Assembly (NCBI GenBank): GCA_030917185.1
Contig: JAUPVF010000050.1
Span: 1-37,776, forward strand
Direction: 5' to 3'
Origin: Patescibacteria group bacterium
GTDB lineage: Bacteria; Patescibacteriota; Minisyncoccia; Phycocordibacterales; DATDWN01
Length of the DNA stretch: 37,776 nt
Shown here one piece after another: positions 6,719 through 14,318 of the stretch. A model generated the notes under the pieces. It saw only the letters and a program-made list of their open reading frames with translations, made no database searches and was not told the origin of the DNA. A program made the translations under genes and the position numbers. The first letter of the stretch is position 1; every line of letters starts with the position of its first letter.

Positions 6719-7999
6719 ATGAGACAATCACAACTTTTTACAAAAACACGCAAGGAGGCCCCAAGTGATGAGGCCCGCCCGAACGACGGTTCAGTCGGGC
6801 AGGCCTCAAAAAATGCACAATTACTCATTCGTGCAGGGTACATCCAGAAAGAAATGGCTGGAGTATACGACTATCTGCCACTTGGGCTACGAGTGTTCAA
6901 AAAAATAGAAAACATAATTCGTGAGGAAATGGATGTTATTGGTGGGCAGGAGATTTTCATGTCATCACTCCAAGAAAAGGAAACATGGGAAAAAACAAAT
7001 CGATGGGACGATAGTATGGTAGATATTTGGTTCAAAACTAAATTAAAAAATGACACGGAACTTGGTTTGGCGATTACGCATGAGGAACCAATTACTCGGA
7101 TGATTACAAAACATGTGCAGTCACACAAAGACCTGCCTTTTTCTGTCTACCAATTTCAAACAAAATTCAGAAATGAAATCCGTGCCAAAAGTGGCATTAT
7201 GCGTACTCGTGAATTTATTATGAAAGACCTGTATTCTTTTGATAAAGATCAGGAAGGATTGGATGAGTTTTATGGAAAAGCATCAGATGCATATGTACGG
7301 ATTTTTGATAGAGTTGGTTTGGGTGAAAAAACATACAAAACATTTGCTTCTGGTGGAGTTTTTTCTAAATATAGCCATGAGTTTCAGACTATTTGCGATA
7401 CGGGTGAAGATGTGATTTATGTAAATGAAAATAAAAAAATTGCAATTAATAAAGAAGTAAATACAGACGAGGTGTTATCAGACCTTGGTATTTCACGGGA
7501 TGAATTAGTGGAACGAAAAGCGATCGAAGTTGGAAACATTTTCAAACTTGGCACGCGATTTTCTGATGCGCTTGGTTTATTGTACGTTGATGAAAGCGGA
7601 GAGAAAAAACCTGTGGTCATGGGTAGTTACGGGATTGGTCCTGGTAGACTGATGGGTACAATCGTTGAATTGTATTCGGATGATAAGGGGATTGTGTGGC
7701 CCAAAGAAGTCGCACCATTTGCTGTTCATCTTGTTCGGTTGGGCGATAGTGAAGCGGTAGTAAAATTTGCAGATGATTTGTATACAGATATTCGTAAACA
7801 AGGAGTAGAGGTCCTCTATGATGATCGTCCGCTTCGAGCAGGAGAAAAATTTGCTGATTCTGATTTGATTGGTATTCCTGTGCGTTTTGTGGTGAGTGAA
7901 AAAACAGTGGCAGAAGGCAAGGTGGAGGTAAAATTCCGTACAGACAATGACTCGGAGTTGTTAACTGCTGAACAAGCGATGGACAAACTAAAAAACTAA
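6719..7999 (+). CDS. proS: Prolyl-tRNA synthetase, short form without editing insert
   Basis: 426 residues. The class II core is complete: RAGYIQKEMAGVYDYLPLG, motif 2 FRNEIRAKSGIMRTREFIMKD, motif 3 GSYGIGPGRLMGTIVE, then the anticodon-binding domain (residues about 330-420). The editing (INS, YbaK-like) domain that lies between motifs 2 and 3 in E. coli ProS is absent, as in the short forms of other bacteria. Odd feature: between KEAPSDEA and SKNAQLLIRAG there are about ten extra residues (RPNDGSVGQA) encoded by a GC-rich palindrome at 6770-6807; relatives go straight from KE.P..A to S..LLLRAG. The start is fixed by the -10 box 6 bases upstream and by the usual MRxSxLF beginning. Confidence 0.95.
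   Translation: MRQSQLFTKTRKEAPSDEARPNDGSVGQASKNAQLLIRAGYIQKEMAGVYDYLPLGLRVFKKIENIIREEMDVIGGQEIFMSSLQEKETWEKTNRWDDSMVDIWFKTKLKNDTELGLAITHEEPITRMITKHVQSHKDLPFSVYQFQTKFRNEIRAKSGIMRTREFIMKDLYSFDKDQEGLDEFYGKASDAYVRIFDRVGLGEKTYKTFASGGVFSKYSHEFQTICDTGEDVIYVNENKKIAINKEVNTDEVLSDLGISRDELVERKAIEVGNIFKLGTRFSDALGLLYVDESGEKKPVVMGSYGIGPGRLMGTIVELYSDDKGIVWPKEVAPFAVHLVRLGDSEAVVKFADDLYTDIRKQGVEVLYDDRPLRAGEKFADSDLIGIPVRFVVSEKTVAEGKVEVKFRTDNDSELLTAEQAMDKLKN
6770..6807 (+). repeat. GC-rich palindrome inserted in frame within proS
   Basis: GAGGCC-C-GCCCGA, 12-base loop, TCGGGC-A-GGCCTC: 12 of 13 arm positions pair. It encodes residues E18-S30, just where ProS relatives have a shorter loop. It shares the 12-mer CCCGCCCGAACG and the word CGACGGTT with element A (at 31471-31482 and 5323-5330 respectively). 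Confidence 0.75.
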
Positions 8000-8025
8000 A
8001 TTACCATTACATTAAAGTTAATAAC

Positions 8026-8054
8026 TTGACAAATATATAATATATGTGTATAAT
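8026..8054 (+). promoter_or_regulatory. Consensus sigma-70-type promoter
   Basis: TTGACA (8026-8031), 17 bases, TATAAT (8049-8054): both boxes perfect. It drives the small gene at 8113 with a leader of about 52 bases. Confidence 0.85.
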
Positions 8055-8112
8055 ACATATGTAAAGTTCTTAAAATTGGTGGCACCGGCCATAACGTGGT
8101 GCTGGAGGGTTT

Positions 8113-8412
8113 ATGATTCTGCGTGCTTTTTTTGAGGGTGGAGAGGTGAAGAATTTCCCTTTTCCCGAAGAGACCCCGCTTCAGGAGATATACACCTTTT
8201 TCGAGGAGAACGTTCTCGCTCAGGGGAAGATCATATCTGCGGATGTGATCAGCTCTCCAGTAGATGAGGAGGTGGCGGATTTTTGGGAGGATTGTTTTGT
8301 TCTCTCAAAAGATTCCTATTCCCCTGGTCTTGAAGATCCTGGGGAAGGGAGGGTGTACATGTGTTTCTCCCGGTGGGGGGAATACGATGGACAGATCGGT
8401 TGGTTGGTGTAG
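8113..8412 (+). CDS. Small acidic protein of unknown function
   Basis: 99 residues; not recognised. It is acidic and aromatic-rich (EEVADFWEDCFVLSK, SRWGEYDGQIGWLV) with no signal peptide or membrane helix. The ATG is preceded by GGAGGG at Shine-Dalgarno distance, and the gene has a perfect consensus promoter and a very strong terminator, so high expression is likely. Codons are richer in G and C than in the neighbouring proS and mreB genes, which hints at a different origin or selection for expression. It sits alone between proS and the elongasome cluster. Confidence 0.75.
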   Translation: MILRAFFEGGEVKNFPFPEETPLQEIYTFFEENVLAQGKIISADVISSPVDEEVADFWEDCFVLSKDSYSPGLEDPGEGRVYMCFSRWGEYDGQIGWLV

Positions 8413-8420
8413 TTTTTCCC

Positions 8421-8460
8421 GCACGGGGCGCCCAATGGCGCGCCCCGTGCGGTTTTTTAT
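8421..8460 (+). terminator. Strong intrinsic terminator
   Basis: GCACGGGGCGC pairs with GCGCCCCGTGC (8421-8450), followed by GGTTTTTTAT. It ends the transcript of the small acidic gene. Confidence 0.92.
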
Positions 8461-8491
8461 ATAACCGAGGATCAATTAATACAAAACATGA

Positions 8492-8519
8492 TTGACAAAT
8501 AAATGCTAATTGTGATAAT
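8492..8519 (+). promoter_or_regulatory. Promoter of the candidate small RNA
   Basis: TTGACA (8492-8497), 16 bases, GATAAT (8514-8519). The predicted +1 is near 8526. Confidence 0.6.
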
Positions 8520-8525
8520 TTATTC

Positions 8526-8668
8526 CCAATGAAGGGGAGGGAGCCTCGGAGTAGCTCAAGACGTTGGAGCGTTCCCCACACACCTCTTAATCTGATTGAG
8601 AAAATTTCCGTAAAAATGGCGATGATCTCCCTTTCACACACCCCGTCCTAAGGCGGGGTTTTCTTTTT
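8526..8668 (+). ncRNA. Candidate structured small RNA or 40-codon leaderless gene
   Basis: The unit has its own promoter and intrinsic terminator but no long reading frame. GAAGGGGAG (8531-8539) pairs fully with CTCCCTTTC (8628-8636, one G/U), closing a stem around about 90 bases with smaller hairpins inside (AGCTC/GAGC). Long closing stem plus terminator resembles the general layout of 6S-like RNAs, but no 6S signature was recognised. Alternative: the ATG at 8529 opens 40 codons ending TAA at 8650, 3 bases after the predicted +1. The peptide (MKGREPRSSSRRW...) is not recognised. The two readings cannot be separated by eye. Confidence 0.4.
8641..8668 (+). terminator. Intrinsic terminator before mreB copy 2
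   Basis: CCCCGTCC-TA-AGGCGGGG (8641-8658) forms a stem followed by TTTTCTTTTT. It closes the small transcript and isolates the mreB operon. Confidence 0.85.
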
Positions 8669-8689
8669 GCTCAAAAGGGGTTTTTAGGA

Positions 8690-8695
8690 TAGTAT
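8690..8695 (+). promoter_or_regulatory. -10 box of the mreB-mreC-mreD-PBP2 operon
   Basis: TAGTAT lies 17 bases after TTGCTC (8667-8672) and 5 bases before the ATG at 8701; TATGAT at 8693-8698 overlaps it as an alternative. Confidence 0.4.
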
Positions 8696-8700
8696 GATTG

Positions 8701-9765
8701 ATGATGATAAAGAATCTTGAACAGTTCAAACGGCTTGTTTCAAATGATATTGGTATTGATCTTGGTACTGCCAACACTCTCGTTTATTTGCGTGGGAAAG
8801 GAATTGTACTTAACGAGCCATCGGTTGTAGCGGTCAATCAAAAAACAGGTCAGGTGGTGGCTGTTGGTACAGATGCAAAAATGATGCTTGGCAGAACTCC
8901 GGGGCATATAGTTGCGGTGCGACCGCTTGTTGACGGAGTGATTTCTGATTTTGAAGTGACAGAAGAAATGATTACATACCTCCTTAATAAAGCGCAAAAA
9001 GATAATAAAAAATTACTTGGTCCGCGTGTTGTTGTTGGTGTACCGTCTGGTATCACGAACGTAGAAATACGCGCAGTACGAGACGCGACAAAAAATGCAG
9101 GTGCTTCTGAAGTTCATATCGTAGAGGAACCAATGGCAACGGCAATTGGTATCCGGCTTCCCGTACTAGAACCAGTTGGTAGTATGGTGATTGATATTGG
9201 CGGGGGGACATCTGACATTGCGGTCATTTCTTTGGGGGGAGTTGTTCAGTCAAAAAATTTACGTATTGCTGGTGATAAATTGAATGCAGATATTATTTCA
9301 TATATTAGAAGTGAGTTTAAGATTTTGATTGGAGAAAAAACGGCAGAAAATATAAAAATGGCTATTGGGGCGGTACTTCCATCTGAGGTACCACTGGAAG
9401 CATCTATTAAAGGTCGGGATTTGATTTCTGGTTTACCTCGTGAAGTTGTTGTGACTGATTCTGATATTCGTGAAGCGATTTCACAATCAATTAACACATT
9501 GGTTGAATCAACAAAAGAGGTGCTTGAGATAACTCCTCCCGAAATACTTGCTGATGTGATGCAACGAGGTATTTATATTGCTGGTGGCGGGGCATTAATC
9601 AAAGGATTGGCTGAGTTAATTAGTGAATACACAAAAATCCCCGTGCATATCGCAGCAGAACCATTGACAGCCGTCTGTCGTGGCACAGGTATTATTTTAG
9701 AACATATGGACACATACCACGATGTTCTTATTTCAAACGAAGATGAGTTACCGCCTAAAAAGTAA
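8701..9765 (+). CDS. mreB: Rod-shape protein MreB, second paralogue, with mreC
   Basis: 354 residues from the ATG at 8701 (8704 is equally possible). ATPase motifs: DLGTANTLVYLRGKG near the N-terminus, VIDIGGGTSDIAVISLGG in the middle, IAGGGALIKG near the C-terminus. This copy begins with an extra MIKNLEQFKRLVS segment, possibly an amphipathic membrane-binding helix as in many MreB proteins; copy 1 lacks it. It leads the cluster mreC, mreD, PBP2 and overlaps mreC by 23 bases, so it is the conventional elongasome MreB. Confidence 0.95.
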   Translation: MMIKNLEQFKRLVSNDIGIDLGTANTLVYLRGKGIVLNEPSVVAVNQKTGQVVAVGTDAKMMLGRTPGHIVAVRPLVDGVISDFEVTEEMITYLLNKAQKDNKKLLGPRVVVGVPSGITNVEIRAVRDATKNAGASEVHIVEEPMATAIGIRLPVLEPVGSMVIDIGGGTSDIAVISLGGVVQSKNLRIAGDKLNADIISYIRSEFKILIGEKTAENIKMAIGAVLPSEVPLEASIKGRDLISGLPREVVVTDSDIREAISQSINTLVESTKEVLEITPPEILADVMQRGIYIAGGGALIKGLAELISEYTKIPVHIAAEPLTAVCRGTGIILEHMDTYHDVLISNEDELPPKK

Positions 9766-10537
9766 ACCAGTCTATGCATATCGCAAGACGATTATCGCTA
9801 TTATTGCGGTTGTACTTTTATTTATCGGTATTACAGCAGTGGCTCGTACGGGTGTTCGGACTGTTTCAGTTACAGTTGCTCGACCAGTGTGGCTTGTCCG
9901 TGATTTTGTAGGAAGTATCGGAACAAATATCCGAAGTTATATTGCGTTTCAGTCAACTTTGGTTAAAGAAAATAATACATTGCATACAGAAATAGAAGCA
10001 TTAAAACTAAAAGAAATTGACTACGATATTATCACAAAAGAAAATCAGGAATTAAAAAGTTTGCTCGGTCGTGACCCAAAAAACGAACGTGTGTTTGCTC
10101 GCATTTTATCTAAACCTCCCCGATCACCGTATGACACTATGGTGCTTGATGTGGGGACAGAACAAGGTGTTCAGTTGGGGGATAAGGTGTATCTGTCAGG
10201 TAATGTTATCATCGGACTGGTGACACATGTGACATCTCATACAGCGCTTGTTACTTTGTTTTCAAATGGAGATCAAAAACAAGGAGCGGTTTTGGAGCGA
10301 ACTGGTGCAACCTACGAACTAGTTGGTATGGGTGCAGAAAACATGGTGCTTGAAGTTCCAAAAGATACTGATGTTGTGTGGGGTGATGTGTTTGTCTATC
10401 CTGCTCTTACACCGTCTGTTATCGGTAGCGTACAGTATATTGATACTAATTCGCAGAGTTCGTTCAAAACCATCTACATTCGTTTTCCGGGAAATGTTTT
10501 TTCTGCAAAATGGGTTTTTGTCGAACAGTCATTGTGA
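9743..10537 (+). CDS. mreC: Rod-shape protein MreC
   Basis: 264 residues from the ATG at 9743, inside the end of mreB. One membrane helix at about residues 16-33, then a coiled coil (STLVKENNTLHTEIEALK, KENQELKSLLG) and the paired beta-barrel domain with the family words ARILSKPPRSPYDTMVLDVG and GVQLGDKVYLSGNVIIG. MreC sits in the membrane with its barrels outside and links MreB filaments to PBP2, encoded two genes downstream. Length is close to the family norm. Ends with TGA. Confidence 0.93.
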   Translation: MSYRLKSKPVYAYRKTIIAIIAVVLLFIGITAVARTGVRTVSVTVARPVWLVRDFVGSIGTNIRSYIAFQSTLVKENNTLHTEIEALKLKEIDYDIITKENQELKSLLGRDPKNERVFARILSKPPRSPYDTMVLDVGTEQGVQLGDKVYLSGNVIIGLVTHVTSHTALVTLFSNGDQKQGAVLERTGATYELVGMGAENMVLEVPKDTDVVWGDVFVYPALTPSVIGSVQYIDTNSQSSFKTIYIRFPGNVFSAKWVFVEQSL

Positions 10538-10552
10538 TATAAGTTTTTGTAT

Positions 10553-10813
10553 ATGAAAACCAATCCATTTTACACACGAATTATTTTGTTTATTGTGGTG
10601 TATATTGTGGTACTTGTGATGCCGTGGTGGTTGTCTGTTGTATTGCTTGCTCTGTTCACTATTTATTTTCCTGTTTATATTGAGGTCTTATTTTTTGGTT
10701 TTATTTTTGATACACTGTATGCGAGCAAGTTTGCTTTTCCGTATGTCGGACTATTATCTAGTCTGGTGTTTCTTGTTGTCGTTTTGCTTGTACGGACTCG
10801 TATACGAACATAA
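10553..10813 (+). CDS. mreD: Short MreD-like membrane protein
   Basis: 86 residues, nearly all hydrophobic, with about three membrane segments (residues 9-27, 29-55, 62-82). The gene lies between mreC and PBP2, the fixed place of mreD, and the 'FFGFIFDTLYASKFAFPYVGL' region resembles the MreD G..D.L....G.. pattern. Usual MreD proteins have about 160 residues and five or six helices, so this one is half size. ATG at 10553 is preferred over the TTG at 10547. Identity rests mainly on position; sequence support alone is weak. Confidence 0.7.
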   Translation: MKTNPFYTRIILFIVVYIVVLVMPWWLSVVLLALFTIYFPVYIEVLFFGFIFDTLYASKFAFPYVGLLSSLVFLVVVLLVRTRIRT

Positions 10814-10817
10814 CATT

Positions 10818-12521
10818 ATGTTTCATTTTGTAAAAAATTATTTTAGAAAAAAAATCAATGGCAGATATAACCCAATCGATCCCGATGAGATTTTTCTTGA
10901 CTCTAAAAATCTACCAGAATTTGATACACACCAATTTGAGGGCAGAATAGAAAAACCGATTAGTGTGAATGTGTTTAGAATGGTCGCATTATTTATGGTG
11001 TGTGTTGCGGTTATTTTTGTTGGTAAATTGTGGCATTTACAGGTCGTTGATGGGGCAACATTAAAAGCAAAAAGCGAAAACAATCGGTTGCATACTACTG
11101 TTATTTTTGCTGATCGTGGTGCAATAGTAGATCGCAATGGTAAAGAACTTGCGTGGAATACAATTAACACCGCAACCACTTCGGATTTTTCTTTACGGGT
11201 GTATGCAACTTCTACGGGGCTGTCTACTGTTATCGGGTACATTAAATATCCGTCTAAAGATTCATCGGGGGTATATTATCAGACAAAAATTGACCCAAAA
11301 GATGGTCTGGAAAAAATATACGATACGGTTTTGTCTGGTAAAAATGGTATGAAAATTGTGGAGACAGATGTAAAAGGAAAAGTTATGTCTGAAAGTGTTG
11401 TACAGCCACCACAAAATGGTAAAAATCTGGTCCTATCAATTGATGCTCGGGTACAGAAAAAATTGTACGAATCAATGCTAGATTTGGCTCGTCGGGCAGG
11501 ATTCAAAGGTGGCGCCGCTGTTATTATGGATGTACATACGGGCGAAATAATCGCTAATGCTAATTTTCCTGAATACGATTCTCAAACAATGACGAGTGGC
11601 GATAGTACAAGCAAAATCAACGGGTGGTTACAAGATAAAAATAATCCATTTTTGAACCGTACGATTAATGGTTTGTATACTCCTGGGTCTATTATAAAAC
11701 CATTCGTTGCTATGGGCGTGTTGGAGCAGGGGGTTATTGATCCAAAAAAACAGATATTGAGTACCGGTTCTATTTCTATTCCAAATCCATATGATAAAAC
11801 AAAAACATCTACATTTAACGACTGGAAGGCACATGGATATGTTGATTTGCGTCGTGCATTAGCGGTATCGTCAAACGTCTATTTTTATGAGGTAGGGGGT
11901 GGGTATCAGGACCAGAAAGGAATTGGCATCACTAATATAGAAAAATATGTCCGCATGTTTGGGTTTGGCACAACCACCGGAGCAATTTTCCCCGGTGAGA
12001 AAAAAGGTATTATTCCAGATCCAGAATGGAAGAAACAAACATTTGATGGGGAAGCGTGGCGTGTTGGCGATACGTATAACTCAGTCATTGGTCAATATGG
12101 GTTTCAGGTTACTCCGATACAGGTTATCCGTGCGGTAGGGGCTTTAGCAAATGAAGGAACATTATTAACGCCACTGTATATAAAAGACGAAAAACCAAAA
12201 ATCTCCGGTACCATATCGATGGATAAAAAATACTATACGATAGTCAAAGAAGGTATGAGACTTGGTGTGACCGATGGTACATCGGTATCAATCAATGTTC
12301 CGTATGTGGAAGTTGCCTCAAAAACAGGTACTGCTCAGATTGGAGTTAATAAAGATCAGGTAAACTCGTGGGTTATTGGTTTTTGGCCATACAAAAATCC
12401 TCATTATGCGTACGTTGTTGTTATGGAAAAAGCATCAAAAGTCAATCAGTTTGGGGCGGTGGGTGTTATGCGGGGTGTATTTGATTGGATGTCAATATAT
12501 GCTCCAGAATATCTAAAGTAA
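10818..12521 (+). CDS. mrdA: Penicillin-binding protein 2, elongation transpeptidase
   Basis: 567 residues from the ATG at 10818, 4 bases after mreD; longer upstream codons overlap mreD and are not used. One membrane helix (about residues 55-75), dimerisation region with ADRGAIVDRNGKELAWN, then the transpeptidase domain. Active-site motifs: S291-I-I-K294 (SxxK), S351-S-N353 (SxN), K502-T-G-T (KTG). It cross-links peptidoglycan in the lateral wall with MreB, MreC and the glycosyltransferase RodA; rodA does not follow here and must lie elsewhere. The first about 50 residues (KNYFRKKINGRYNPIDPDE) form a cytoplasmic tail. Confidence 0.95.
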   Translation: MFHFVKNYFRKKINGRYNPIDPDEIFLDSKNLPEFDTHQFEGRIEKPISVNVFRMVALFMVCVAVIFVGKLWHLQVVDGATLKAKSENNRLHTTVIFADRGAIVDRNGKELAWNTINTATTSDFSLRVYATSTGLSTVIGYIKYPSKDSSGVYYQTKIDPKDGLEKIYDTVLSGKNGMKIVETDVKGKVMSESVVQPPQNGKNLVLSIDARVQKKLYESMLDLARRAGFKGGAAVIMDVHTGEIIANANFPEYDSQTMTSGDSTSKINGWLQDKNNPFLNRTINGLYTPGSIIKPFVAMGVLEQGVIDPKKQILSTGSISIPNPYDKTKTSTFNDWKAHGYVDLRRALAVSSNVYFYEVGGGYQDQKGIGITNIEKYVRMFGFGTTTGAIFPGEKKGIIPDPEWKKQTFDGEAWRVGDTYNSVIGQYGFQVTPIQVIRAVGALANEGTLLTPLYIKDEKPKISGTISMDKKYYTIVKEGMRLGVTDGTSVSINVPYVEVASKTGTAQIGVNKDQVNSWVIGFWPYKNPHYAYVVVMEKASKVNQFGAVGVMRGVFDWMSIYAPEYLK

Positions 12522-12592
12522 AACGATATTTTTGCTAAAATCGCCAAAATCTGATAGTATATCGGTAATTATTTTTATTTTACATTCACACA

Positions 12593-13054
12593 ATGAACGA
12601 AAAAGAATATCTCACTCAAGAAAAATTTGATGAATTTACACAGGAATTAATTGACCTAAAGGGTAAACGACGCAAGGAGGTAGCAGAAAATTTGGAATAT
12701 GCGAAATCTCTCGGTGATTTGTCGGAAAATGCTGAATATCACGAAGCTCGTGATATGCAAGCAACCATTGAAGACCGTATTATAAAACTAGAATCCTTGC
12801 TTAAAAATGCTGTGATTGTTTCTAGCCAGCACGCAACTGGTGCTGTCAATGTGGGTTCAGTAGTTACTGTCAAAAAAGATGGCAAAGAGTTTGTCTATAC
12901 TATTGTAGGTTCAGAAGAGGCAGATGTGACATCAAATAAAATATCTATTCGTTCACCGTTTGGTCAGGCGATATTGGGTAAAAAGAAAGGCGAACATTTT
13001 ATGTATAGCGCTCCCAATGGAGAACTTTCTTACACGGTTGTGGATGTGAAATAA
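12593..13054 (+). CDS. greA: Transcription elongation factor GreA
   Basis: 153 residues, near the usual 158. N-terminal coiled coil (residues 1-75) with the acidic tip SLGDLSENAEYHEARD that reaches the RNA polymerase active site and stimulates cleavage of backtracked RNA; C-terminal FKBP-like domain ending ISIRSPFGQAILGKKKGE and NGELSYTVVDV. A weak -10 like TACATT lies 6 bases before the ATG, suggesting a leaderless transcript. It stands alone between PBP2 and the secreted protein gene. Confidence 0.95.
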   Translation: MNEKEYLTQEKFDEFTQELIDLKGKRRKEVAENLEYAKSLGDLSENAEYHEARDMQATIEDRIIKLESLLKNAVIVSSQHATGAVNVGSVVTVKKDGKEFVYTIVGSEEADVTSNKISIRSPFGQAILGKKKGEHFMYSAPNGELSYTVVDVK

Positions 13055-13067
13055 TATCTCTCTATGG

Positions 13068-13073
13068 TATAAT
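13068..13073 (+). promoter_or_regulatory. Extended -10 box, near-leaderless start
   Basis: TGGTATAAT ends 7 bases before the ATG at 13081. Confidence 0.6.
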
Positions 13074-13080
13074 TGAGTGT

Positions 13081-14277
13081 ATGAAAATCATACACAAATA
13101 TCTTATCGCAGTTGTTTTTGTATTGTGTTTATTAATACCTATATTTACACGTGCAGCAACTGTAGATGAATTGCAGGCAGTTATTAATTCATTGCTTGCT
13201 CAGATACAGAGTCTACAAGTCCAGCTTGCACAAGTTAAAAATGCGACAACAGGAGCAACATCAGGCATTTCTCGACCTGGTTGTTATGTATTTAGTACCA
13301 ATTTCGGTTATGGTAGTTCTGGTCAAAAAGTTGCCGATTTACAGGCGGTACTTGAGAAAGAAGGCTTTACAATAAACAATCAAGAAAAAGACAAAGACGT
13401 CTTTTTGGCATCAACACAGTCTGCTGTTTCTAAATTTCAAGAAAAATATCGTGATGATATTTTGGTACCAACAGGACTTGAGCGACCAAATGGTTTTATT
13501 GGGCGTGTTAGTCGTCTGAAATTGAATGAAATATACGGTTGTGATCAGTCTACAAGTACACCTGTTCAGGTCTCACCAACTAATCCAGTAACAGTTGTTC
13601 CTCCAGTTAATCCCGTGAATCCAATAATGCCTGTGGCATGTACGATGGAGGCAAAACTGTGTCCTGATGGTAAAACATATGTTGGACGAACTGGTCCTCG
13701 ATGTGAATTTTCTGCATGTCCAACAACGACTCCAAAATGTGATACAGGTTTGTTGTATATGCCATCATGTAATGGTGTTCCAGTACAGAATCCAAACACG
13801 TGTGAAATAACATGTTCAAATTCTACAAACCCTCCATTGCCTGCAACAACGACGCCACCGTTTAGTTCAAATCCTACGAATCCTCAATTACCTACAACAA
13901 CACCGCCGTTTAGTGCAAACCCAGTACCTCTTGCATGTACAAACGTAATGAAATTGTGTCCAGATGGCAAAACATTTGTTGGGGCAACCGGTCCACAGTG
14001 TTCATTTGCACCATGTCCAGCTCCGACAACAAAATTCTTTATGGTTTGTGATTACGCTGCACCTCCAGCAGGATGTTCATATGTAGCAGGTCCAAGTTTT
14101 GATCCAGCAAGTCAGTGTGGAATGGTATTATCATGTAGCAGTACAGCGGGCAGTAAAACTAAAGAAATGTGTCCAAAATACATGTGTGCTGCTCCTCCCG
14201 CTGGTTTTCATTACGCGCCAGACCCAAGCAACGTCTGCAGTTGCGGGATTTTGTCTCCAGGAAACGAACTCCAATAG
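13081..14277 (+). CDS. Secreted peptidoglycan-binding-type protein with cysteine-rich repeats
   Basis: 398 residues. Signal peptide at residues 1-27 (hydrophobic VVFVLCLLIPIF, cut near TRAA). Next a short coiled coil (INSLLAQIQSLQVQLAQV) and a peptidoglycan-binding-1-like domain, about residues 62-155, with GSSGQKVADLQAVLEKEGF and TQSAVSKFQEKY. The rest is proline/threonine linkers with two copies of a cysteine repeat, C..EAKLCPDGKTYVG.TGP.CEF.AC and C...MKLCPDGKTFVG.TGP.C.FAPC, and two looser C..PPAG repeats at the end. Many paired cysteines suggest disulfides outside the cell. Likely a wall-associated surface protein; no catalytic motif is seen. Confidence 0.8.
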   Translation: MKIIHKYLIAVVFVLCLLIPIFTRAATVDELQAVINSLLAQIQSLQVQLAQVKNATTGATSGISRPGCYVFSTNFGYGSSGQKVADLQAVLEKEGFTINNQEKDKDVFLASTQSAVSKFQEKYRDDILVPTGLERPNGFIGRVSRLKLNEIYGCDQSTSTPVQVSPTNPVTVVPPVNPVNPIMPVACTMEAKLCPDGKTYVGRTGPRCEFSACPTTTPKCDTGLLYMPSCNGVPVQNPNTCEITCSNSTNPPLPATTTPPFSSNPTNPQLPTTTPPFSANPVPLACTNVMKLCPDGKTFVGATGPQCSFAPCPAPTTKFFMVCDYAAPPAGCSYVAGPSFDPASQCGMVLSCSSTAGSKTKEMCPKYMCAAPPAGFHYAPDPSNVCSCGILSPGNELQ

Positions 14278-14303
14278 AGTTGGGCATAGGATATATAACA
14301 TGA

Positions 14304-14309
14304 TATAGT
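14304..14309 (+). promoter_or_regulatory. Extended -10 box of lysS
   Basis: TGATATAGT ends 9 bases before the ATG at 14319, giving a leader of about 3 bases. Confidence 0.5.
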
Positions 14310-14318
14310 AATCCCATT

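Noticed and set aside
10638..10817. 60-codon N-terminal extension of PBP2
   Set aside because: It overlaps mreD in another frame; the ATG at 10818 is 4 bases after the mreD stop.
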